A stretch of 64,000 bases of DNA from Sporosarcina sp. FSL W7-1349 (lineage in GTDB: Bacteria > Bacillota > Bacilli > Bacillales_A > Planococcaceae), in assembly GCF_038003045.1 (NCBI RefSeq), contig NZ_JBBOOK010000003.1:310001-374000 (forward strand). Direction: 5' to 3'. A program made the translations under genes and the position numbers. The notes under the pieces are model-generated. The model worked only from the letters and a program-made list of their open reading frames with translations, was not told the DNA's origin and did no database searches. Shown here piece by piece: positions 35,741-44,382 of the stretch (positions are counted from its first letter, which is position 1; each line of letters begins with the position of its first letter).

Positions 35741-36658
35741 ATGAAGAAAATGGGTACGATTGCGATGGCGGCCTTATTGACAGGTAGCTTGATGGGAGGG
35801 TACTCTGCCATGGCGCAAGATGTAACGTTGCAAGCTGTTGAAGAACAGCAGGAGGATGCGACAAATTATATCCAGTATGCAGGAGTCATTACGGATATTG
35901 AAAAAGGGAAAAGTGAAATTCGGGCGACAGTGGAAAATGAAGAGGGAATGATCATGATTTTCCGGGTCAATGACAATTCTTTAGTGTTCAACAGCGGAAC
36001 GACGAAGCCGCTGACCAAAGCGGAATTGGCGGTAGGGGATGCTGTGGAAGGGTATTACGACAAGAATAAACCGATGATCCTGATCTACCCGGCGACTGTG
36101 ACACCTGAAATCCTGATTGTAAAAGATGAGGAAGTTTTTGGCGAAGTGAAGATCGGCAAGTTTGACAAGGAATTCCTCAGCCTAGATGGAGAATTGAAAT
36201 TGAATATCGGCGAGAAGACGGAATTGGTCAATCAAAAAGGGGAACCCATCGAGAAAAAGGATCTGCACGGCAAAAACTTGGAACTGGTCGTCTTTTATGA
36301 CGCCACCACCCGGAGCATCCCACCTCAAACTACACCGAAAAAAATCATGACGTTGAACTATGTCACAGAAGAGCTGGCAAAAGTTGAGCAACTGATTGCA
36401 GAGGATCACTACATGAAAGACGGGGTCAAAATGATACCGTTGCGGAAAATCGCCGAACAGCTCGGCTACCATGTCCAATCCCTTCCGCAAGAGAATGGGG
36501 CATTGGTGACGAAACAGAATCTTTCCTTCAAAATCATCCGGGGCGAAGAATCCTACGGCCTGAACAAAAGCATTGTGAAATTCCAGCAGGCCCCTGAACT
36601 AAAAGGTATGAAAACATTCGTATCCGAAGACTTTTTGGAACAATTGCTGCAAAACTGA
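35741..36658 (+). CDS. Secreted protein with copper amine oxidase N-terminal-like domain
   Basis: A 305-residue exported protein. Residues 1-25 form a signal peptide (AMAALLTGSLMGGYSAMAQD). The middle part is a beta-rich domain of unknown type (VITDIEKGKSEIRATV, later FGEVKIGKFDKEFLSLDG). The C-terminal 90 residues (DGVKMIPLRKIAEQLGYHV, then SFKIIRGEESYGLN) match the small domain named after the copper amine oxidase N-terminus, common in surface proteins of Bacillales; it does not imply oxidase activity. AAAGGAG precedes the ATG. Flanked by terminators, so monocistronic. Confidence 0.8.
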   Translation: MKKMGTIAMAALLTGSLMGGYSAMAQDVTLQAVEEQQEDATNYIQYAGVITDIEKGKSEIRATVENEEGMIMIFRVNDNSLVFNSGTTKPLTKAELAVGDAVEGYYDKNKPMILIYPATVTPEILIVKDEEVFGEVKIGKFDKEFLSLDGELKLNIGEKTELVNQKGEPIEKKDLHGKNLELVVFYDATTRSIPPQTTPKKIMTLNYVTEELAKVEQLIAEDHYMKDGVKMIPLRKIAEQLGYHVQSLPQENGALVTKQNLSFKIIRGEESYGLNKSIVKFQQAPELKGMKTFVSEDFLEQLLQN

Positions 36659-36669
36659 CGTGGTTGAAG

Positions 36670-36727
36670 AAAGAGCGTGAAACAATGGGAACGCCTCGGC
36701 ACGGGGCGGATGTTTCATGCTCTTTTT
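36670..36727 (+). terminator. Terminator after the exported protein gene
   Basis: AAAGAGC-TGAAACA pairs with TGTTTCA-GCTCTTT with one internal mismatch and an inner GC-rich stem (CGCC/GGCG), followed by T residues. Confidence 0.75.
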
Positions 36728-37048
36728 GTTTTGGAGTAACGTCTAACAGCCCCTTTGGATTGACGGTGGTTGCACATCGAGAGCGAATGGTGGCTAGTTT
36801 CGTCGTTTCATTGGAAATGACTGGTGGTTCCCTAACTCCCTGAAGTTGGTTGGACAACATGGAGTAGTTCGCTTACATAAATAGTTTTCAATGGATTAAA
36901 AGTTATATACAATCAATAAATTTTTATACAAGAATTTCTTTCAAAGAAAAAGGTATTGATGGTAATATGGAAATAATTGATATTCAACAAACGGGTTATC
37001 TTGTTTTAGGAATTATAATAAACTCAACTAAAGATAGAGGGTAGAAAA
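36728..37048. other. Intergenic region, AT-rich right half
   Basis: The left half has no feature I can name. The right half is AT-rich and includes a possible -10 (TATAAT near 37014) and a 25-codon frame (36967-37044, MEIIDIQQTGYLVLG...) that ends four bases before the next gene. The base composition shift continues through the next gene to about 38.4 kb. Confidence 0.35.
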
Positions 37049-37900
37049 ATGGATAATGAAACAGCCAAAAATATTAGAGAAAGTTTAACGGCTGATTGTA
37101 CGAAGTGCTTTGGACTTTGCTGCACAGCGCTTACTATTATAGCGTCGAGTGACTTTCCAATTAACAAGCCAGCAGGTACACCTTGTATTCATTTACAATC
37201 CGATTATGGTTGTCAGATTCACGGTAACTTGCGGGAGAAAGGTTTTAAGGGCTGTACAGTGTTTGACTGTTTAGGTGCTGGACAAGTCGTTTCTCAAGTT
37301 ACTTTTAAAGGTCAAAATTGGCGAGACATTCCTGAAATCGGAGATAAAATGTTCCAAGTGTTTCCAATCATGGAGCAAATACATGAAATGATCGCATACA
37401 CGTCAGAAGCCTTGTCGTATGATATTCCCCATGTTTTGTTCAATAAATTGAGTTTGCAGTTAAAAGAATTGCAGAACTTAACCAAACTCGATGCCGAACA
37501 ATTATTATCTCTTGATCTAGTAATCTACAGATTTCCATTAAATGAATTGCTTTCGGAAACCAGTAAGTATATCCGAGAAAGCTTAATTGCAAAGTTACCT
37601 GGCACTAAAAATGCCAAGAATTATAATCATGAAAGAGCGGATTGGATTGGAAAAAAATTAAAAGGTAAAGATTTAAGGGCAATAGATTTAAGAGGAGCCT
37701 ATTTGATTGCTACAGATATGAGGAATGCGGATTTGAGAGGTGTTGATTTTATTGGTGCAGATTTGCGTGATGTCGATTTAAGGGGAGCGAACTTATCTAC
37801 GGGCATGTTTTTAACTCAAATGCAAATCAATTCGGCTAAAGGTGATGCAAAGACAACATTACCCTCTCATATACAGCGCCCCTCTCATTGGATTAACTGA
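37049..37900 (+). CDS. Cysteine-cluster plus pentapeptide-repeat protein
   Basis: A 283-residue protein with two distinct ends. Residues 15-75 hold a Cys/His cluster: CTKCFGLCC, then CIHLQSDYGCQIHGNLREKG, then FKGCTVFDC, which looks like a metal-binding or Fe-S site. The middle is helical. Residues 210-255 are pentapeptide repeats of the A(D/N)LRG type (LKGKDLRAIDLRGAYLI, ADLRGVDFIGADLRDVDLRG), predicted to form a short right-handed quadrilateral beta-helix. The gene is AT-richer than its neighbours, suggesting transfer. GAGGG precedes the ATG. Function unknown; pentapeptide proteins can mimic DNA, but nothing here proves it. Confidence 0.8.
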   Translation: MDNETAKNIRESLTADCTKCFGLCCTALTIIASSDFPINKPAGTPCIHLQSDYGCQIHGNLREKGFKGCTVFDCLGAGQVVSQVTFKGQNWRDIPEIGDKMFQVFPIMEQIHEMIAYTSEALSYDIPHVLFNKLSLQLKELQNLTKLDAEQLLSLDLVIYRFPLNELLSETSKYIRESLIAKLPGTKNAKNYNHERADWIGKKLKGKDLRAIDLRGAYLIATDMRNADLRGVDFIGADLRDVDLRGANLSTGMFLTQMQINSAKGDAKTTLPSHIQRPSHWIN

Positions 37901-37999
37901 TTTTGTTCATGGCTGTATATTGAAAGAGTTTTTGAAGATTATTTCCATCCGATTCAATTATCTGAAATTTTTGAAATAAAGAAAACTACTTATAACATT

Positions 38000-38029
38000 A
38001 AAAGCACAGATTTAATATGTGCCTTTTTT
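38000..38029 (+). terminator. Weak terminator candidate
   Basis: GCACA/TGTGC with AAAA/TTTT across one mismatch, followed by T residues. Confidence 0.4.
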
Positions 38030-38100
38030 CTTAATGTTTATATTGCCTATGTCTCAAAACGATTAGGATATATAAAATGAACTTAAGAAACGTGCACAAC

Positions 38101-38137
38101 CAAACCGTTGCTTTCCGTACCAAATTTCGTTTGCGAC
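38101..38137 (-). repeat. Repeat fragment E (end of copy C, inverted)
   Basis: These 37 bases match the reverse complement of 47789-47825 at 36 positions (core AACCGTTGCTTTCCG ... AAATTTCGTTTGCGAC). It is an isolated terminal piece of the same repeat family. Confidence 0.75.
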
Positions 38138-38406
38138 TTATTATTAATTTGAACCAACTTAACTTAAAAATCCTTGGTATATCAACAAACATATTGACGT
38201 TTAGAGAATTATTATGACAGTTTCTCACGGCCAGGTCTCCGCTCCCGACTGTCTAACCAATTCCCCCATCTTTTCCGTTCCACCTCACTTGCTTCCACCC
38301 TTTTAATCTACCAAAATTTTTAGTAGAAAGTACTATACATCTCCCATTCTATCCTGTACGTTATAGAAAGATCATCATAGAACAAAACAATGAGGGAGAT
38401 ATTGCA

Positions 38407-39948
38407 ATGAAAAAACTGTTGTTGCCGCTTTTGGCGATATTCTTCACGTTTGCTAGCTTCGTTCCCGTGTCGGCAGCTCCGCTCTTCCAGGACGTCCCTG
38501 ACCATTATGCTTCAAAAGCAGAGCTTGAATTTCTTGCCGGACTTGGAATCATCGAGTTAAATCCATCGAAAGCTTTCGGAGTCAATCAAGCAATTACCCG
38601 ATTAGAAGCTTCAGAAATGTTAGTGCGCGCCTTACAGTTGGACACAGCTGATCGGCCTGATCCGAGTATGAAAGATGTCCAATCGGGAGATCGAGGATAT
38701 GCTGTTATCGCAACTGTCGTCGATGAACGGATCATGGCGGGGAATATGGAAGGCGAATTCCGCCCGAATGATAAGTTGACTCGCGCTCAAATGGCGGCTA
38801 TTCTCGTCAAAGCATTCGACTTGAAAGGGACGACTGCCTATACGTTCCGTGACGTAGATCCGACCCATTGGGCTGCCGATTCTATCAAGACGCTGTTTGT
38901 CAATCAAGTGACAACGGGTTATCCGGATAATACGTATAAACCGGGCGCTTCCATTACGCGCGGCCATTTTGCGACGTTCCTGGCGCGAATTCTGAATCCG
39001 GCATTCAAGCAGACAATCTCCTGCTATAAACCGGATAATACGAAAACGTATACAGTGAATGTCGCCGTTACAACGCTTTGGAAAGAGCCGAACAAAACCC
39101 GTGCAGTGGACAAGTCATCCATCGCCGCGCCCGTCGATGTGACCAAGTGGACAAAAACAATGTCTATTCCTCAAAAACAGTGGCTCGTCGGTAAAATTGA
39201 GACGCAAGCTCTTTATGGACAAGAAGTCGCTATTCTCAAGAGCAGCGGTGACTGGTACCAGGTGGCCGTGAAAGACCAGTATTCACCGAAAAACAAAACG
39301 GGGTATCCAGGCTGGGTGCCGAAATCGCATATTACCGAAATGTATCCGAATTACAAAGATTGTCAAATTGCAATGGTCAGCGTCCCAAAAGCAGGGCTTT
39401 ATGAAACAGCAGGCACTTCGAAAAAGTTCATGGATATCAGTTTCAACACCATTTTACCTGTATTGAAAGAGGAAGGCGCATGGCTCCAGGTGCAGACCCC
39501 GGCCAATGGTGTGAAATTTATCCGTAAGCAAGACGCGAAACTATTGAAAAACGCGACAGCCATTGCTAAACCAACCCAAAAGGACATTGTCAATACAGCG
39601 AAACTTTTCACTGGCTTGCCGTATCTATGGGCGGGGACATCCGGATTCGGCTTGGATTGCTCCGGTTTCACGTACACTGTGTATCGACAGCATGGCATCT
39701 CGATTCCACGAGATTCTTCCGTCCAAGCGACAAATGGAACTGCTGTGGCGAAGAACAAGATGCAGCCTGGTGATTTGATGTTCTTTTCGCATAATAAAGG
39801 AAAAGGCCAAGTGCACCATGTGAGCATGTACATCGGAAATGGACAAATGATCCACTCTCCTAATCCCAAAAAAAGTGTGGAAATCATTTCGATCAACACG
39901 GAGCCCTATAAGTCGGAATTTTCCGGGGCACGACGATATTTAAAATGA
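38407..39948 (+). CDS. SLH-anchored NlpC/P60 peptidoglycan endopeptidase
   Basis: A 513-residue cell-wall enzyme. After a signal peptide (residues 1-23) come three SLH repeats (about 25-200: FQDVPDHYASKAELEFLAGL, then FRPNDKLTRAQMAAIL, then YKPGASITRGHFATFL) that attach it to wall polysaccharide. Two SH3-like segments follow (about 210-380) and a C-terminal NlpC/P60 domain with Cys418 in GLDCSGFTY, His in VHHVSMYIGN and a third polar residue in MIHSPNP. It resembles YkfC-type gamma-D-glutamyl-L-diamino acid endopeptidases. GAGGGAG precedes the ATG. Confidence 0.92.
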   Translation: MKKLLLPLLAIFFTFASFVPVSAAPLFQDVPDHYASKAELEFLAGLGIIELNPSKAFGVNQAITRLEASEMLVRALQLDTADRPDPSMKDVQSGDRGYAVIATVVDERIMAGNMEGEFRPNDKLTRAQMAAILVKAFDLKGTTAYTFRDVDPTHWAADSIKTLFVNQVTTGYPDNTYKPGASITRGHFATFLARILNPAFKQTISCYKPDNTKTYTVNVAVTTLWKEPNKTRAVDKSSIAAPVDVTKWTKTMSIPQKQWLVGKIETQALYGQEVAILKSSGDWYQVAVKDQYSPKNKTGYPGWVPKSHITEMYPNYKDCQIAMVSVPKAGLYETAGTSKKFMDISFNTILPVLKEEGAWLQVQTPANGVKFIRKQDAKLLKNATAIAKPTQKDIVNTAKLFTGLPYLWAGTSGFGLDCSGFTYTVYRQHGISIPRDSSVQATNGTAVAKNKMQPGDLMFFSHNKGKGQVHHVSMYIGNGQMIHSPNPKKSVEIISINTEPYKSEFSGARRYLK

Positions 39949-39954
39949 AAAAGA

Positions 39955-39988
39955 GGTCCGGACGGAAAACTGTTCGGGCCGTTTTCTT
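39955..39988 (+). terminator. Terminator after the endopeptidase gene
   Basis: GGTCCG-ACGG/CTGT-CGGGCC stem with a four-A loop, followed by GTTTTC. Confidence 0.65.
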
Positions 39989-40049
39989 CATTATACGAAA
40001 TAAGATAATTAGCATATACATAGGAAAAAGTCGGTTAGGAGCGATTGAT

Positions 40050-40178
40050 TTGGAGAATATCGAAAATTATAGTGCGGGGAAATTCATCAATATCATTATT
40101 TTACTCGTTTTTCTACTCATGCTCGTTTTCGGATCAAATCATACAATAACCGAGAAAGAGGTGCAGACTTCAGGTTGA
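40050..40178 (+). CDS. Possible small membrane protein (42 aa)
   Basis: A TTG start at 40050 with AGGAG eight bases upstream gives MENIENYSAGKFI followed by a single strongly hydrophobic helix (NIIILLVFLLMLVFG) and a short polar tail. It would be a one-pass small membrane protein. The frame has no homologue I know, so this rests on the ribosome binding site and the helix only. Confidence 0.45.
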   Translation: MENIENYSAGKFINIIILLVFLLMLVFGSNHTITEKEVQTSG

Positions 40179-40235
40179 ATGCAAGCCGAGCCGTTTGAGC
40201 TTGGCAATAATTAAAACCTACTAATCAAATAAGCA

Positions 40236-40263
40236 TTGACTAATTTAAATTGTCTGATACAAT
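40236..40263 (+). promoter_or_regulatory. cysH operon promoter
   Basis: TTGACT (40236-40241), 16 bases, TACAAT (40258-40263), about 33 bases before the cysH ATG. The leader is too short for an S-box. TTGACTAAT also occurs in the cysJ promoter region, so a shared regulator site is possible. Confidence 0.65.
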
Positions 40264-40295
40264 CGAAATTAGTAATCGGAAAGAGAGGCGAGTGG

Positions 40296-41003
40296 ATGCT
40301 TACATTCGAGTCATGGGAAAAGAACAGTCAACCAGCTTTTCCTGCAGATTCAGAAACCAAGGGAGCCCTGGAAGTCCTGAAATGGGCCTATCAGACGTAT
40401 GGAGAGCGATTGGTCTATGCCTGCAGCTTCGGAATAGAAGGAATTGTGCTGATTGAACTGATTTCCAGAATTAAACCCGATGCGCAAATTGTGTTTCTTG
40501 ACACAGACTATCATTTCAAAGAGACATTGGAAACGATTGAAAAAGTGAAAAAACGTTATCCTTTCCTCCGAACCCAATTGCAAAAACCAGAAATTACGGT
40601 GGAAGAACAAACCCGATTATATGGCGAGGATTTATTCAAAACAAATCCGAATAAGTGTTGCGAACTGCGGAAGATCATCCCACTTCAAAAAGCGATTGCC
40701 CCTTCCATTGCGTGGATTTCGGGTCTGCGAAGGGAACAATCCGACACTCGGAAAAACACAGAGTATTTGAATCTGGACAACCGATTTCAAAAAGTGAAGG
40801 TCTGTCCGCTGATCCACTGGACTTGGAAAGATGTGTGGCGATTCGTTTCCAAACATGATCTTGATTATAATGTGCTTCATGACCAAGGGTATCCGAGTAT
40901 CGGATGTGCGCCGTGCACGAACCGTGCCTTTTCAGAGGAAGATTTGCGATCTGGACGATGGAGCGGCTCTGGTAAAACCGAGTGTGGCCTTCATACGAGT
41001 TAA
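40296..41003 (+). CDS. cysH: Assimilatory phosphoadenylyl/adenylyl sulfate reductase
   Basis: A 235-residue enzyme reducing APS or PAPS to sulfite with thioredoxin. The PP-loop-like site is YACSFGIEG. The cysteine pairs KCCELRKI and GCAPCT are the [4Fe-4S] ligands of the APS-using class, and the C-terminal ECGLH carries the catalytic Cys. The cluster form fits APS use, although the operon also has cysC. ATG 40296 follows AGAGAGGCGAG. First gene of a six-gene sulfate and siroheme operon. Confidence 0.95.
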   Translation: MLTFESWEKNSQPAFPADSETKGALEVLKWAYQTYGERLVYACSFGIEGIVLIELISRIKPDAQIVFLDTDYHFKETLETIEKVKKRYPFLRTQLQKPEITVEEQTRLYGEDLFKTNPNKCCELRKIIPLQKAIAPSIAWISGLRREQSDTRKNTEYLNLDNRFQKVKVCPLIHWTWKDVWRFVSKHDLDYNVLHDQGYPSIGCAPCTNRAFSEEDLRSGRWSGSGKTECGLHTS

Positions 41004-41065
41004 TTTTTTAGCTTTAAACCAAGTAATTTTATGTGTATTATAAACTATTATTGGAGGATGATGTT

Positions 41066-42208
41066 ATGACTACGATTTCAGCCCATGGGGGACAGTTGAT
41101 CAACCGGTACCAACCTGCGCAGGATATTAGCGCTGTTGAAAAGAGCCTTGAAATTGACGCGATGGCGTTAAGCGATTTGGAACTGATCGCTATCGGTGCA
41201 TACAGCCCGCTGACGGGATTTTTGTCCGAGGCGAATTATAACAAGGTCGTCCACAATATGAGACTGGCCGATGGTACGGTGTGGAGCTTGCCGATCACTC
41301 TTCCTGTACAGGATGCATCTGCATTTTCTGTAGGGGATACGGTTTTATTGACCCACGGTGGATCGACGTATGGCACTTTGACGATTACGGATATCTTCGA
41401 ACCGGATCAGGAAACCGAGGCGCAAAACGTCTACAAGACAACGGACCGGGCTCATCCGGGCGTTGCGAAAGTGGTAGAGCGGGGTTCCATTTACTTGGGG
41501 GGACCGATTACGTTGATCAAGCGGATTGAGCAAACTCGTTTCACGGACTTCTATTTTGATCCCGCGGACACGAGACAGCTTTTTGCGGAAAAAGGCTGGA
41601 AGCGGATTGTCGGTTTCCAAACGCGCAATCCGGTCCATCGTGCTCATGAATACATCCAGAAAACGGCGTTAGAGATTGTCGACGCGTTATTGTTGAACCC
41701 GCTCGTCGGTGAGACGAAATCGGATGATATTCCGGCAGACGTGCGTATGGAAAGTTATCAAGTATTGCTGCGCGATTATTATCCAAAAGATCGTGTCCAA
41801 CTCGCCGTATTCCCGGCTGCCATGCGCTATGCGGGGCCAAGGGAAGCCATTTTCCACGCTATCGTCCGGAAAAATTATGGCTGCACGCACTTCATTGTAG
41901 GGCGCGATCATGCCGGAGTAGGAAATTATTATGGCACATATGAAGCGCAGGAAATCTTTTCGAATTTCACGGCAGAGGAAATTGGCATTGCGCTATTATT
42001 CTTCGAACATAGTTTTTATTGCAAGGCGTGCGGCAATATGGCGACGCCGAAGACTTGCCCGCATTCAAGTGAGGAGCATGTCATCCTGTCCGGAACGAAA
42101 GTGCGGGAGATGCTGAAGAATGGGCAAGTGCCGCCTCCAGAGTTCAGTAGAAAAGAAGTGGTGGAAGTATTAATCAATGGATTGCGGGAAAAAGAACCTG
42201 TCAGCTAA
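41066..42208 (+). CDS. sat: Sulfate adenylyltransferase (ATP sulfurylase)
   Basis: A 380-residue enzyme making APS from sulfate and ATP. The nucleotide site is [14 protein letters not shown] and the second motif [13 protein letters not shown] small Cys cluster ([15 protein letters not shown]) near the C-terminus can bind zinc, as in other monofunctional Sat enzymes. TTGGAGG precedes the ATG at 41066. The first gap of the operon (62 bases) lies before it; cysC follows 12 bases later. Confidence 0.96.
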   Translation: MTTISAHGGQLINRYQPAQDISAVEKSLEIDAMALSDLELIAIGAYSPLTGFLSEANYNKVVHNMRLADGTVWSLPITLPVQDASAFSVGDTVLLTHGGSTYGTLTITDIFEPDQETEAQNVYKTTDRAHPGVAKVVERGSIYLGGPITLIKRIEQTRFTDFYFDPADTRQLFAEKGWKRIVGFQTRNPVHRAHEYIQKTALEIVDALLLNPLVGETKSDDIPADVRMESYQVLLRDYYPKDRVQLAVFPAAMRYAGPREAIFHAIVRKNYGCTHFIVGRDHAGVGNYYGTYEAQEIFSNFTAEEIGIALLFFEHSFYCKACGNMATPKTCPHSSEEHVILSGTKVREMLKNGQVPPPEFSRKEVVEVLINGLREKEPVS

Positions 42209-42220
42209 GGAGGAACAGAG

Positions 42221-42814
42221 ATGTCCAACAATATCGTATGGCATGAACAATCATTGTCGAAAGAGGAAAGACGACATAAGAATCAGCATCATAGCGCGGT
42301 GTTCTACTTCACTGGCTTATCGGGTTCCGGCAAATCGACCATTGCTAATGCAGCTGCCCGACGCCTCTTTGACCTGGGCGTCAAAGTGTATGTCCTTGAC
42401 GGAGACAATGTACGGCATGGGTTGAATAAAGACCTCGGTTTTTCGGATGAAGCGCGGAAAGAGAATATCCGCCGGATCGGGGAAGTGTCAAAGTTGTTCA
42501 TCGACAGCGGGCAAGTCGTGTTCACGGCGTTCATTTCCCCGTTCCAGGAAGACCGGGATACGGTGCGGGCTTTGTTGGAGGAAGATGAATTCGTCGAAGT
42601 GTATATCAGTTCTCCGTTAGAAGTATGTGAAGAACGAGATCCAAAAGGATTGTATAAAAAAGCGCGGGCGGGTGAAATTCCTGGGTTCACCGGGATTTCC
42701 TCTCCGTACGAAGCGCCTGTCAATCCGGAAATCACGCTTCATACAGATAGCCATTCCGTGGAAGAGTGCGTCGATCAGCTCGTGGCTTATATAAAAGATC
42801 GAAACTGGCTGTAA
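42221..42814 (+). CDS. cysC: Adenylylsulfate kinase
   Basis: A 197-residue P-loop kinase phosphorylating APS to PAPS. The Walker A is GLSGSGKST; the APS-binding region [16 protein letters not shown] and [10 protein letters not shown] are intact. AAGGAGG stands just ahead of the ATG. It follows sat by 12 bases. Confidence 0.96.
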   Translation: MSNNIVWHEQSLSKEERRHKNQHHSAVFYFTGLSGSGKSTIANAAARRLFDLGVKVYVLDGDNVRHGLNKDLGFSDEARKENIRRIGEVSKLFIDSGQVVFTAFISPFQEDRDTVRALLEEDEFVEVYISSPLEVCEERDPKGLYKKARAGEIPGFTGISSPYEAPVNPEITLHTDSHSVEECVDQLVAYIKDRNWL

Positions 42815-42832
42815 CGAAAGGAGGGACCCCGG

Positions 42833-43612
42833 ATGGGCAAAATATGGCTTGTCGGAGCAGGACCTGGTGATCCGGATTTATTGACAATCAAAGGGATGAA
42901 AGCCATTCAGCAAGCGGATGTCATTTTGTATGACCGTTTGGTGAATGAAGAGCTGTTGAATTACGCGAAACGGGAAGCGGAACTCATATTTTGCGGGAAG
43001 CTTCCCGATCACCACTACGTCCAACAGGACTCCATCAATTTCCTGTTAGTCAAATACGCCAAAGAAGGGAAAAATGTCGTCCGTCTGAAAGGCGGGGATC
43101 CCTTTGTGTTCGGGCGGGGTGGCGAAGAAGCGTCATTTGCGGTCCGGCATCAAGTCGAATTTGAAGTGGTTCCGGGCATTACGTCCGGGATCGCTGCCCC
43201 TGCGTATGCAGGCATTCCTGTTACGCACCGGGAATACAGTGCCTCTTTTGCGATCGTGACCGGCCACCGGAAAGCAGGTGCAGAGGAAGAGGAGAAGTGG
43301 GCTGCGCTTGCGAAAGGAATCGATACGCTGGCCATTTATATGGGGGTGAAAAACTTGCCGTATATCCAAGAACAATTATTGAAACATGGCAAGCCACCCA
43401 CAACCCCCGTCGCCCTCATACATTGGGGAACGACTTCTAACCAGCGGACGGTGACGGGCGACTTGGCAGAGATTGTAGAAGTTGCCCTACGGGAAGGTGT
43501 GACCAATCCGAGCATGATTGTCATCGGGGAAGTCGTCCGGCTGCGAGATGAACTACAATGGTTTGCGGAACAGGCGGATTCACAGGGTGCTTTACAAGGA
43601 GCGGCACAATGA
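42833..43612 (+). CDS. sumT: Uroporphyrinogen-III C-methyltransferase
   Basis: A 259-residue SAM-dependent enzyme that methylates uroporphyrinogen III at C2 and C7 to precorrin-2, the first siroheme step. The family signatures are VGAGPGDPDLLTIKG at the N-terminus, LKGGDPFVFGRGGEE, and GITSGIAAPAYAGIPVTHR. AAGGAGG precedes the ATG. It corresponds to ylnD in Bacillus subtilis and overlaps sirB by 4 bases. Confidence 0.95.
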   Translation: MGKIWLVGAGPGDPDLLTIKGMKAIQQADVILYDRLVNEELLNYAKREAELIFCGKLPDHHYVQQDSINFLLVKYAKEGKNVVRLKGGDPFVFGRGGEEASFAVRHQVEFEVVPGITSGIAAPAYAGIPVTHREYSASFAIVTGHRKAGAEEEEKWAALAKGIDTLAIYMGVKNLPYIQEQLLKHGKPPTTPVALIHWGTTSNQRTVTGDLAEIVEVALREGVTNPSMIVIGEVVRLRDELQWFAEQADSQGALQGAAQ

Positions 43613-44382
43613 AGGCCGTATTATATATTTGCCATGGCAGTCGGGTGAAGGCCGGTCAGACGGCTGCTTTGGATTTTATTGAAAAAACGATGTTGACCGT
43701 CGATGCGCCGATCCAGGAAGCCTGTTTCCTGGAGCTGGCGGAACCATCGATTGGGCAAGGGATTGCCCGTTGTATCGAGCAAGGGGCTACGGAAATCATT
43801 GCAGTACCTGTGCTTTTATTGCATGCGGGTCATGCCAAATATGATATTCCGCAAGCGTTGGAGCAAGCGATCGCTCCATACCCGGGCATCCCTCTTTATT
43901 ACGGGGAGCCGTTCGGGGTCCATCCGCAGCTCGTGGAGGTATTGGTGGATCGGATGGTGGAAACCGCCGGGGGCATCCCGGATGATGCTTCTGTTCTCAT
44001 CGTCGGTCGGGGAAGCAGTGATCCGATCGTCCAGGATTATTTTACGGAGATCCTACGTCTATTCAAGAAAAGGACCGGGTTGTCTGAAGTAGAAATCGGT
44101 TTTTTAGCCGCTTGCGGACCTTCTTTTGAAGATGCGTTGGATGGCATCCTCCAGAGGGGAACGAAACAAGTTTTCATTTTGCCTTATTTGCTGTTTACTG
44201 GTATTTTAATGAAGAGTATGGAGCGGACTGTGAAGCAGCTAGCTACTGATTCCACCGTCTCGCTTTGCTCTCCGCTCGGCTACGATCCGCTCATTAGCGG
44301 GATACTTCGGCAGCGGGTGGAAGAGGCAACTTGGAAAGGAGTCGGTTTGAATGTTTCCAATCATGGTCGACGTGTCGTCTGA
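43609..44382 (+). CDS. sirB: Sirohydrochlorin ferrochelatase
   Basis: A 257-residue CbiX/SirB-type chelatase inserting Fe2+ into sirohydrochlorin to give siroheme. Metal-binding His residues are in ICHGSR and LLHAGHAKYDIP of the first half; the second half repeats the fold (IVGRGSSDP). It starts MKAVLYICHG at ATG 43609, overlapping the sumT stop (ATGA), with AAGGAG upstream. It corresponds to ylnE. Confidence 0.92.
   Translation: MKAVLYICHGSRVKAGQTAALDFIEKTMLTVDAPIQEACFLELAEPSIGQGIARCIEQGATEIIAVPVLLLHAGHAKYDIPQALEQAIAPYPGIPLYYGEPFGVHPQLVEVLVDRMVETAGGIPDDASVLIVGRGSSDPIVQDYFTEILRLFKKRTGLSEVEIGFLAACGPSFEDALDGILQRGTKQVFILPYLLFTGILMKSMERTVKQLATDSTVSLCSPLGYDPLISGILRQRVEEATWKGVGLNVSNHGRRVV

Larger units (their letters stand above)
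37901..38406. other. Intergenic region with possible gene remnant and repeat fragment
   Basis: The reading frame of the pentapeptide gene stays open for 59 codons after its TGA, to a second TGA at 38078-38080 (including LYIERVFEDYFHPIQ), which could be a decayed extension or chance. A weak terminator lies at 38000-38029 and a repeat fragment at 38101-38137. GGGAG near 38393 belongs to the next gene. Confidence 0.35.

Noticed and set aside
36728..38406. Genomic island or prophage
   Set aside because: The AT-rich patch holds only one gene, with no integrase, tRNA or attachment repeat.
40200..40295. S-box (SAM riboswitch) before cysH
   Set aside because: The promoter lies about 33 bases before the start, leaving no room, and none of the S-box core sequences is present.
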